From Streptosporangium becharense (lineage in GTDB: Bacteria > Actinomycetota > Actinomycetes > Streptosporangiales > Streptosporangiaceae), in NCBI RefSeq assembly GCF_014204985.1, contig NZ_JACHMP010000001.1, positions 3,968,001 through 4,032,000 on the forward strand: a DNA stretch of 64,000 bases, written 5' to 3'. Within the stretch, counting starts at the first letter, position 1. Each line of letters opens with the position of its first letter. Made by a program: the position numbers and the translations under genes. The notes beneath the pieces are model-generated. The model saw only the letters and a list, made by a program, of their open reading frames with translations, ran no database searches and was not told the origin of the DNA. Below, piece by piece: positions 26,246 through 32,619 of the stretch.

Positions 26246-26844
26246 TTATTGTTCTTGTGCTGCCTGCTGGTACGACAACTCGTAAATATGGCCACCCTTA
26301 ATCAAAATAGATACCTCTACCGGCCGTTGGTTGTTGCTGTATATCACGCGAAACTGTCGCATTACCGGAACCTCGATCGGTAGGTCCAGTTCTTCCACCT
26401 CATGTGTTGTGGGCTGCCGCACGGAAATCCGATCCTTGAAATATTGCTGAGGGAACCCGAGGTCGGCCAAGGCTTGAGGGGCGCCTCCGCGCTTCGTGGC
26501 CTGTGTCCGAGCTGGGCGAGCATGGCGACGGCTTCCCCGGGGACCTTACGATTCTCGGCCAGGAGACTGCCACGAATGATCGATGCCGGGTAGTAGGAGT
26601 CTGCGAGCTCTACGGGTTGTTCGTCCAGAAGAACCAGGCGGCGGCGGACGATGACGGTGTCTTCGGGGCCCAGGCCGAGGGCTTGGGCGATCTCCTCTGG
26701 GGGCCGGACTTCCTCCACGCCGCGAAGCTGATGAGTTCCGGCGTGGCCTCGCTGGCTTGCCTCCTCGGCCCAGGCATCCGGCTCTCCCGGCTGGCGTGGC
26801 TTGATGTAGGGCGTGGAAACGCTGGTCCAGGGCTTGTCGGTCAC
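26246..26844 (-). pseudogene. UTRA-domain (GntR-type) regulator, frameshifted
   Basis: GTG start at 26844 encodes MTDKPWTSVSTPYIKPRQ, then a UTRA ligand-binding domain: AQALGLGPEDTVIVRRRLVL and VELADSYYPASIIRGSLLAE. The frame breaks near 26460-26480; the other frame carries ADLGFPQQYFKDRISVRQPT, VPVMRQFRVIYSNNQRPVEV and IKGGHIYELSYQQA to the stop at 26246. No helix-turn-helix is evident at the N-terminus. UTRA/GntR regulators are typical of actinomycete integrative elements (KorSA-like role). Confidence 0.8.
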
Positions 26845-26943
26845 GCGCTCTTCCCTGGTCGCGAAGGGTCATTTAGCGGCCACGGTACCGGCTGGGGGCG
26901 TGCTTGATTGATCTCGGGATGTCCTTTGAGGGATCTAGGCTCC

Positions 26944-27114
26944 TTACCGCCTTTCGGGAATCGCAGTATGGTCAATGATGAACCATGAATCATCGAGCTC
27001 AATGAGAACGATGTCCGGCGTCGATGCCAACCAGGCATAAGACGAGCCCGGCAGGCGCTCGCAACGCCATACCGGGCCCTTGATCAGGAATCGAGGTCCT
27101 GACCCGTGACACAC
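26944..27114 (-). CDS. Possible small protein, 56 aa
   Basis: Weakly supported. From the GTG at 27114 the frame reads VCHGSGPRFLIKGPVWRCER and later DIVLIELDDSWFIIDHTAIP, a plausible small beta-rich domain. It overlaps the divergent 27106 gene start by 9 bp, and no strong RBS is seen. It could instead be a fragment of a decayed gene. Confidence 0.35.
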   Translation of the reverse strand: MCHGSGPRFLIKGPVWRCERLPGSSYAWLASTPDIVLIELDDSWFIIDHTAIPERR

Positions 27115-27411
27115 ATTAGACCTCCGGATCCCGAAGGCGAACCTGTCTATGGTCCGTGCTTCTCTGTGGAACGGCCACCGCTTCCGATGGGGTGCGCCGT
27201 CTGCGGGCACCCGCTCCCCGAGCTTTACGAGTACTCCATCCGTCGCCATGGCCACCAGGTGGTCATCGTGATGTCTCCCGGCTACGACCGGAAGGTCGTC
27301 ATGAGCCATGCGAGCCGGCACCGGCCGAAGGAGGAACTACCGGCCATACGGGAGGCGCTCGGGCTCACGGAGCCGAGTCCTCCAACGGAGGCGGCACTCG
27401 AGGCGAGCTGA
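27106..27411 (+). CDS. Small Cys-containing protein of the element
   Basis: 101 residues from GTG 27106. Carries CAVCGHPLPELYEY, a single CxxC that resembles half of a zinc ribbon, and a basic central part RRHGHQVVIVMSPGYDRKV. A terminator hairpin follows. Unknown function; location next to the right att site and the good terminator favour a real gene. Confidence 0.55.
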   Translation: MTHIRPPDPEGEPVYGPCFSVERPPLPMGCAVCGHPLPELYEYSIRRHGHQVVIVMSPGYDRKVVMSHASRHRPKEELPAIREALGLTEPSPPTEAALEAS

Positions 27412-27441
27412 ATACGTCGGACCGCAGAGGTCTTCATGAAG

Positions 27442-27475
27442 ACGGCACTCCAATTCGGAGGTGCCGTTTCGTTTT
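27442..27475 (+). terminator. Terminator after the CxxC protein
   Basis: Arms ACGGCACTCC (27442-27451) and GGAGGTGCCGT (27457-27467) with a one-base bulge, followed by TTTCGTTTTA. Thirty bases after the stop at 27411. Confidence 0.75.
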
Positions 27476-27614
27476 ATGACCCACAAAGATCGTCGGTTCC
27501 CCCATTTGGGGGACTCTCGCGTCCAATCGCGTCCGGAGTCATCCGGCAGGGTCTGTCCTGGTCTGGTCCGACCGGCTAAAATTCGAGTTCTAACAGATCA
27601 GACTTGGTGAGCGG

Positions 27615-27643
27615 GTGGGTTCAAATCTCACCTCCACCGCCAC
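27615..27643 (+). other. attR / internal att site
   Basis: Copy of the tRNA-Ser 3' end (T-arm to CCA plus one base), 28 of 29 bases identical to 23867-23895. The tRNA 5' half is absent, so it is not a tRNA gene. It marks the right end of the 3.75-kb element and the left end of a second, more decayed unit. Confidence 0.85.
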
Positions 27644-27780
27644 CGGAAGGGCCTCTGACCTGCCTGAGCAGTCAGAGGCTCTTCGCGTTTCAAGATCGTG
27701 GGGGAACAGTCCTCTCCGTGATCCTGAAATGCGGCCCACGGTGACGGCGGTGTTCACCTTCCGGGAAACGCAAGGCGGAC

Positions 27781-27900
27781 GTGACACCGACCGAGAAGCG
27801 CACCGGATCGAACGGGCTTGTGATCTGCCGCGCAAGCTCCTTCCGGCTGAACGCGCCTATCGGGGGGGTGCCGTTCTCACCTCCGAAGCACGGATCATGA
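27781..27900 (+). pseudogene. Remnant of a second integrase N-terminus
   Basis: From GTG 27781 the frame reads VTPTEKRTGSNG, matching MASTEKRTGTGG of the 24045 integrase, and the preceding about 140 bases (27644-27780) align with the region before that gene, including its terminator and the GATCGTGGGGGAACAG stretch. The similarity fades within about 15 codons and a stop follows at 27900, so only the gene start survives. Confidence 0.7.
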
Positions 27901-29130
27901 CAACCCGTCTCGGAATGATTTCTGGAGAACTGAGGTCATCAGGCGCTGTGCGGTGACCCTGGCGCCGTCGGTACGCACCGCGTCGGCGATGACCTGGGCA
28001 CGGGCCGCCACGTCAGGCCGGAGGACTCGTCCGAGAGCCGTGGCCAGCGAGTCGGCGGTCGGCTCGACGGGCGGATGTGCGGTTCCGTTCCCGAGCCGGT
28101 CAACGCGTTGTGCCCAGTAGTACTGATCGTAGACCTGGGGAATGACGACCTGCGGTGCTCCAGCTCGCGCGGCTGCGGTCGTGGTGCCCGCCCCGCCGTG
28201 GTGGACGACGGCCGCGACCTGTTCGAAGAGCTCCTGGTGGTTGACCTCACCGATGGACAGGCAGTCGGGGGCGTCGTCCACCGGTGACAGGCCGGCCCAC
28301 CCGCGGGACACGATCGCGCGGCGCCCGAGCGCGCGGGCCGATCCGATCATCGCCTGGGAGAGTCCCCGCGGAGCACGCATACTGCCGAGGCCGAAGTAGA
28401 CGGGTGGTTCGCCGGCCTGGAGGAACGCCACCAGCTCGGGCGGTAACGGACGCCGATCCGGCAGGATCCAGGCGCCCGTCTGCACGACGCCGCCGTTCGC
28501 GGGTTCGGGCCAGGGAGCCAACGTCGGGTCGGCGGCCAGCCAGGGCCGGTCGGTGAGGATGTGGCTGCGTACGTCACCGACCGGGGCCAGGCCGACTGAC
28601 GTCCGATGGGAGTTGAGCACGGCGCCGAACATGTCGTTGAAGCGTGCCCTGTCCCGAGCCCACAGCTCACGGTTGTCAGCCGTCGCGGACACCGTCATGG
28701 GCGAGGAAGGCGGCGCGTGACGCGGCGATGGCAGAACCGCCGGGCAGTAGGCGGCGAAGACGTAGGGAATCGCCATCAGCTCCGCCACCGAGTGGGCGGC
28801 TACCTGCAGGGCGGTCGCGGCCACGATGACGTCGCAGCCTTCGGCCGCCGCCGCGACCGCCTCGAACTGGGCGGTGACCGTAGCCTGCGCGAGCTGACGC
28901 AGGTGCTCGGGCGACGGCGGAGCCGGCGTCGCCGGCGGGTCGGCGGCAGCGGTCTGGCGCAGCTCGGGTCCGATGGGTGTGACGGGGATCGCGAGACTGT
29001 CGATCCAGTCACGGAAGTCGGGGGGTACGCACAGATGGACTTCCTGTCCGAGATTCCGCAATTCCAGGGCCAGCGCCACCAACGGCTGGACGTCGCCACG
29101 CGACCCGATGGTGGACAGCAGCACACGCAT
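27895..29130 (-). CDS. GT1-family (UGT/MGT-like) glycosyltransferase
   Basis: Transfers sugar from a nucleotide sugar to a small-molecule acceptor; GT-B fold. ATG at 29130 starts MRVLLSTIGSRGDVQPLVAL, the typical N-terminal motif. The C-terminal donor site has VYFGLGSMRAP and VVHHGGAGTTTAAARAGAPQ followed by PQVYDQYYWAQRVDRLGNG. 411 residues. RBS GGGGGAA. It resembles antibiotic and lipid-modifying enzymes, but no biosynthetic cluster surrounds it. Its stop overlaps the integrase remnant. Confidence 0.9.
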   Translation of the reverse strand: MRVLLSTIGSRGDVQPLVALALELRNLGQEVHLCVPPDFRDWIDSLAIPVTPIGPELRQTAAADPPATPAPPSPEHLRQLAQATVTAQFEAVAAAAEGCDVIVAATALQVAAHSVAELMAIPYVFAAYCPAVLPSPRHAPPSSPMTVSATADNRELWARDRARFNDMFGAVLNSHRTSVGLAPVGDVRSHILTDRPWLAADPTLAPWPEPANGGVVQTGAWILPDRRPLPPELVAFLQAGEPPVYFGLGSMRAPRGLSQAMIGSARALGRRAIVSRGWAGLSPVDDAPDCLSIGEVNHQELFEQVAAVVHHGGAGTTTAAARAGAPQVVIPQVYDQYYWAQRVDRLGNGTAHPPVEPTADSLATALGRVLRPDVAARAQVIADAVRTDGARVTAQRLMTSVLQKSFRDGLS

Positions 29131-29368
29131 GTGAATTCCCCCTGTGACGGTCTTGGCCCCGGCCCGAGGGACCGCATGGTGAATGCGGGCCTGCGTACGC
29201 ATCCGCCCGGTGTTTTCCCAGGCCGGTTCGGCGCACGGCCCCCGATTGTGGATCAGCACCGGGGTCTTGCCGCAAGTCCCCCTCCCCGCTGTACGTTGAA
29301 AGTGGCGAGGAGAGTGGAGCGTTTCTGAGCGCAGGGCCCGACCGATGCTTTCCGCCCGACACTCCGTT

Positions 29369-29415
29369 CGTCTCAGGACGAGTTTCGTCTCAGGGCGAGT
29401 TTCGTCTCAGGACGA
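29369..29415. repeat. 17-bp tandem repeat at the 3' end of the PPOX gene
   Basis: CGTCTCAGGACGAGTTT at 29369-29385, then a one-base variant at 29386-29402, then a partial third copy from 29403 that includes the PPOX gene's stop codon. The rest of the 29131-29406 gap shows no gene. Confidence 0.8.
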
Positions 29416-29823
29416 GCCGTAGGACCAGCCGCTCCACGACTCGACTGTCACGGTGACAACGGGGCCTTCGGGCGGGTGATCCCGGTACTGGTCGTAGCGC
29501 GCGCTCAACCGCGTGATTGCGCGGGCACGGGTGGCGGGGTCAGTCGTGATCTCCGCCTTGCCGTCCGCACGTGCCCACCACAGCCGGGACCAGTCGTCGT
29601 CGTAGAGATCCACCAGCAGGCAGACACGATCGTTCTCGCCGATGTTACGCAGCCGTCGAAGGTTCATGGTGCTCTTCGGTTTGTGATCGACGGCGAAGGT
29701 GATCACATTCCCGTCCAGGGCGAACACGATCGGCACTATGTGTGGGACACCGGCCCTGTCGGCTGTGGCGAGCTTCGCGCTCCGCGCGGTCGCGAACTTC
29801 TCGCGGGCAGTGGCCTCGTTCAT
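29407..29823 (-). CDS. PPOX-class F420-dependent oxidoreductase (split-barrel)
   Basis: 138 residues of the flavin/F420-binding split-barrel fold. Visible: ARSAKLATADRAGVPHIVPI, then VITFAVDHKPKSTMNLRRLR and RVCLLVDLYDDDWSRLWWAR, the pattern of the Rv0121-type F420 family. The substrate is unknown. ATG at 29823 lies 24 nt downstream of the UTRA remnant's stop on the same strand. Confidence 0.88.
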   Translation of the reverse strand: MNEATAREKFATARSAKLATADRAGVPHIVPIVFALDGNVITFAVDHKPKSTMNLRRLRNIGENDRVCLLVDLYDDDWSRLWWARADGKAEITTDPATRARAITRLSARYDQYRDHPPEGPVVTVTVESWSGWSYGSS

Positions 29824-29847
29824 CGATCGGAGTCGGTCGTCCCGTTC

Positions 29848-30000
29848 TCACCGCGCAGTCGGGCGGTATGACAGCTCATGAATCCGGCCACCCTTGGTCC
29901 GGCCGTGGCCAGGGAGTCCGCCTGCGGTCGGCGACCTTGACGGCGAACGGTTGGTTTCCGCGTACGTCCTCTCCCTTGCCTGCACGGCCACGTACAAACC
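29848..30000 (-). pseudogene. Remnant of a second UTRA-domain regulator C-terminus
   Basis: The minus strand encodes TKGGRIHELSYRPTAR, matching IKGGHIYELSYQQA of the 26246 pseudogene; DNA of the two regions is similar around CTCATGAATCCGGCCACCCTT. Upstream, the pieces RTYAETN and QPFAVKV in shifting frames match the RVIYSNNQRPVEV part. The gene is broken by several frameshifts and lacks its front. Confidence 0.6.
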
Positions 30001-30361
30001 CTTCATTCTTCCAAGTCGGTGAGGCGCGCTGAATCGTCGCCCGGTCGCGTTGAAGCGCGCGACGCGATACGGCGTGGGCGGGAGTCGCCCGTCCTTTCCA
30101 CGGCACCCGGCATGGTCGAGGAACGCGGTCCTGCGGCGGTCGGACCTCCCCCACATCGCGGAGCCGATCGGGGTCTGCTTCTCCGCGGGACGGCCGCACC
30201 CGTGCGTGCCAGAGCCGGTAGCCGCCGGGCAGGCCCCGCAGGTGCGCGAGGCCGCCTCGGAACCTCCCGGGCCCGTCCGCCCGGTCGAGCGTGTTCCTCG
30301 GTCCGGAGTTCAGCCGGCGGCAGCGGCGACTCCTCGCGGCTCCCGGTCCGCGCGTGGCCGG
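30001..30361. other. Gap without recognisable gene
   Basis: GC-rich DNA after the UTRA remnant. No reading frame has a credible start, RBS and protein pattern; it is probably the right part of the decayed second element merging into core chromosome. Confidence 0.4.
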
Positions 30362-30664
30362 TCAGCGCTCCGGCGGCAGGTCCAGCACCCGCGCATGCAG
30401 GACGGATCGCTGGTGCAGGGCCGAGCGCAGCGCCCGGTGCAGGCCGTCCTCCAGGTAGAGGTCGCCGCGCCACTGGACCACGTGGGGGAAGAGATCGCCG
30501 TAGAACGTGGAGTCCTTGGCGAGCAGGGAGTGCAGGTCGAGCACCGCTTTCGTGGTGATCAGCGAGTCGAGCCGGACCTGCCTCGGCGGTATCTGTGCCC
30601 ACTCACGATGTGAGAGGCCGTGCTCGGGGTAGGGCCGCCCATCACCGATCGACTTGAAGATCAC
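30362..30664 (-). CDS. Actinobacterial protein with ParB-like LEDGLHR motif
   Basis: 100 residues from GTG 30664: VIFKSIGDGRPYPEHGLSHR, then PPRQVRLDSLITTKAVLDLH, STFYGDLFPHVVQWRGDLYL and EDGLHRALRSALHQRSVLHA. The GxHR-type element after a short beta strand resembles the ParB/Srx fold's active loop (cf. DGxHR), but the rest is too short to assign. No strong RBS precedes the GTG, so translation may be leaderless. Function unknown. Confidence 0.7.
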   Translation of the reverse strand: MIFKSIGDGRPYPEHGLSHREWAQIPPRQVRLDSLITTKAVLDLHSLLAKDSTFYGDLFPHVVQWRGDLYLEDGLHRALRSALHQRSVLHARVLDLPPER

Positions 30665-30734
30665 AGTACGTAGTTTAGGAGAGAACTCGAACCCCTGCTT
30701 GGTCGGCCTCCGTTTCACCAGGTCGTGGGGGTTT

Positions 30735-31592
30735 TCAGAGAGTTCCGGAGAACGTGTCGCACCGGTTGGGGTCGCCGCTCTCATAACCGGTGGTGAACCA
30801 CTTCACCCGCTGCGCGGACGTGCCGTGGGTGAAGCCCTCGGGGTTCACCCGGCCTTGGGTGCGTTCCTGGATCCGGTCGTCGCCCACCGCGGCGGCGGCG
30901 CTCAGCGCCTCCTCGATCTCCGCCGTGGTGAACCGCTTCTCGAACAGGCCGGTCTCGTAGGCGTTCTTGGCCCACGCACCCGCGTAGCAGTCGGCCTGCA
31001 ACTCAAGCCGGACCGACCCGCTCTGCGGGCCCTGCCGGTCACCCTCGGCCCTGGCGTTGGTGCCGAGCAGGTTCTGCACGTGGTGGCCGTACTCGTGCCC
31101 GATGACGTACGCCTGGGCGAACGGACCGCCCTTGGCCCCGAACCTGCTCTCCAGCTCCTTGAAGAAGCTCAGGTCCAGGTAGACCTTGCTGTCGGCCGGG
31201 CAGTAGAAGGGGCCGACGGAGGAGTCGGCCGCACCGCACGCGGTGTTCACCTGCTGCTGGAACAGGACCGTCCGGGCCGGTTCGTAGCCCCGCACGACCT
31301 TCGGCCAGTACTCCTGGATGCTGTTGACCACGCCGACCACGCGGCACTCCTCGTTCTGGTCGGCGTCCTGCCCGGTCCTGCACTGTGCGGACAGGTCGGA
31401 GCTCGGGCCCACCGGGGCCGGGTCACCGCCGCCGGTGACTTCTCCGGGGTTGATCCCGAATATCAGCGCCACGATGAGCGCGATGATCCCGGCGGCACCG
31501 CCACCGACCGCGAGGCCGCCGCCCGGGATCCTCCCCCTGCCGCGGCTCTCGACCTGCGAGCTGTCCAGCTGGACATCGTCCTTGAAATCCAT
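30735..31592 (-). CDS. Neutral zinc metallopeptidase (YpfJ family)
   Basis: Membrane-anchored putative protease. A cytoplasmic N-terminus (MDFKDDVQLDSSQVES, RGRGR) precedes one helix at about 45-65; the extracellular domain carries the zinc motif in YVIGHEYGHHVQNLLG, with ELQADCYAGAWA as the distal ligand region. The C-terminus has DRIQERTQGRVNPEGFTHG typical of YpfJ proteins. 285 residues from ATG 31592; substrate unknown. Confidence 0.92.
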   Translation of the reverse strand: MDFKDDVQLDSSQVESRGRGRIPGGGLAVGGGAAGIIALIVALIFGINPGEVTGGGDPAPVGPSSDLSAQCRTGQDADQNEECRVVGVVNSIQEYWPKVVRGYEPARTVLFQQQVNTACGAADSSVGPFYCPADSKVYLDLSFFKELESRFGAKGGPFAQAYVIGHEYGHHVQNLLGTNARAEGDRQGPQSGSVRLELQADCYAGAWAKNAYETGLFEKRFTTAEIEEALSAAAAVGDDRIQERTQGRVNPEGFTHGTSAQRVKWFTTGYESGDPNRCDTFSGTL

Positions 31593-31862
31593 CGCCGACG
31601 CCCCTTCGATCCGTTCAGGGGGCTTCCCCTTCCCCGGGAAGGGCCCGGCATGCCCGGGGCCTTTCCACATTCGGGTCATCGGCCGTCACGAGGCGGGAAG
31701 CCGCCGGGACCGCTCGCTTCGTGCGGCGGGTACGGGGCGACACCCCCTCGGGGCGGGAAGCCGCCGGCCCGGGGCGGAGGGGTACCGGGTCGGGTGCCGC
31801 GGCCCAGCTGTCTGCAAGTCAACGACAAGTCATGATCAAAGGGGGGTGAATAGGTTCGCGCT

Positions 31863-32186
31863 GTGAATCTTCGAATGGTGTCGTCCCAGTCATGGGCCGC
31901 TCTCGTCGTCGGGCTGCTCTCCCTCTTCGTACGCGTCAATGTGATCAAGACGGAGTGGATCGGGGAGGTCGCCTCCTGCAGCCACGTCGACTTCGCGGGG
32001 ATGGGGCTGGGTGGTCTCGCGGTGCTGCTCGCCCTCGGAGCCGGCAGGGACGTCGCCACCGGTCTCATCGCCTACAAGCCTCAGTTGCACAAGGGGGCCA
32101 CCCTGGCCGTGGCGGTCCTCGGACTTGTTCTCGGCGTGGTCGGCCTGCTCAGGGGCTTCGACGTCATCATGAGCCCCTGCGGCTGA
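31863..32186 (+). CDS. Small membrane protein, 107 aa
   Basis: Unknown function. Three hydrophobic segments (about 10-24, 45-60, 78-98) and two Cys, one in the extracytoplasmic-looking loop EVASCSHVDFAG and one at the C-terminal SPCG, that may be disulfide-linked. GTG start at 31863. Divergent from the metallopeptidase gene; a strong hairpin follows at 32267. Confidence 0.7.
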   Translation: MNLRMVSSQSWAALVVGLLSLFVRVNVIKTEWIGEVASCSHVDFAGMGLGGLAVLLALGAGRDVATGLIAYKPQLHKGATLAVAVLGLVLGVVGLLRGFDVIMSPCG

Positions 32187-32266
32187 TGCTCCCGGCCTCC
32201 GGGTCGTCGTGTCACTCCGCCGGGTGCCTGCGGCCCGGAGCGGACGAGGGGGCGACGAGAACACGA

Positions 32267-32301
32267 AAAAGGGGCCGGTTTGGATGGGACCGGCCCCTTT
32301 T
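32267..32301. terminator. Terminator between the small membrane gene and tRNA-Ser(GGA)
   Basis: Perfect 13-bp stem AAAAGGGGCCGGT (32267-32279) and ACCGGCCCCTTTT (32289-32301); A- and T-runs on both sides make it bidirectional for two convergent genes. Confidence 0.9.
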
Positions 32302-32323
32302 CGTTTACTGCCTCAACCAGGCG

Positions 32324-32409
32324 CGGAGGATAGGAGATTCGAACTCCTGAGGGGTTGCCCCCAACACGCTTTCCAAGCGTGCGCCCTAGGCCAACTAGGC
32401 GAATCCTCC
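32324..32409 (-). tRNA. tRNA-Ser (anticodon GGA)
   Basis: On the minus strand acceptor GGAGGAT pairs with ATCCTCC, discriminator G; the anticodon stem CACGC/GCGTG holds TTGGAAA (anticodon GGA). Class II long variable arm, T-arm GGAG-TTCGAAT-CTCC. CCA is not encoded. Confidence 0.96.
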
Positions 32410-32495
32410 GTGGAGAAGCTTACCGAACTTTCCGGGGTGCACGAACCATCAATTCGCGGCCCCGCTCACTCGGATGTGGGGCTAGACTGTGGGCG

Positions 32496-32582
32496 GACCC
32501 CTCGCGCGGCGTCATCCTGTGAACCTCCCCAGGGCCGGAAGGCAGCAAGGATAAGCAGGCTCTGGCGGGTGTGCGAGGGGTC
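32496..32582 (+). ncRNA. ffs: Signal recognition particle RNA, small (4.5S) type
   Basis: Scaffold of the SRP with Ffh. Terminal arms GACCCCTCGC (32496-32505) and GCGAGGGGTC (32573-32582) pair perfectly; the conserved apical part includes TGAACC, CAGGGCCGGAAGGCAGCAAG and the returning strand GCTCTGGCGGGTGTG. The apical GGAA loop and asymmetric internal loop needed for Ffh binding are intact. A likely -10 TAGACT lies at 32483. It immediately precedes dnaX. Confidence 0.95.
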
Positions 32583-32619
32583 TCCTCGTTTCAGGACCCC
32601 TCGCAGGTGGGATCGTCGC

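Noticed and set aside
27600-27645. Second tRNA-Ser gene
   Set aside because: Only the T-arm and acceptor 3' strand are present; no anticodon or 5' acceptor, so it is an att copy.
32209-32619. Upstream extension of dnaX
   Set aside because: The extension runs across tRNA-Ser(GGA) and ffs, which are certain; dnaX begins at 32620 with MSLALYRKYRP.
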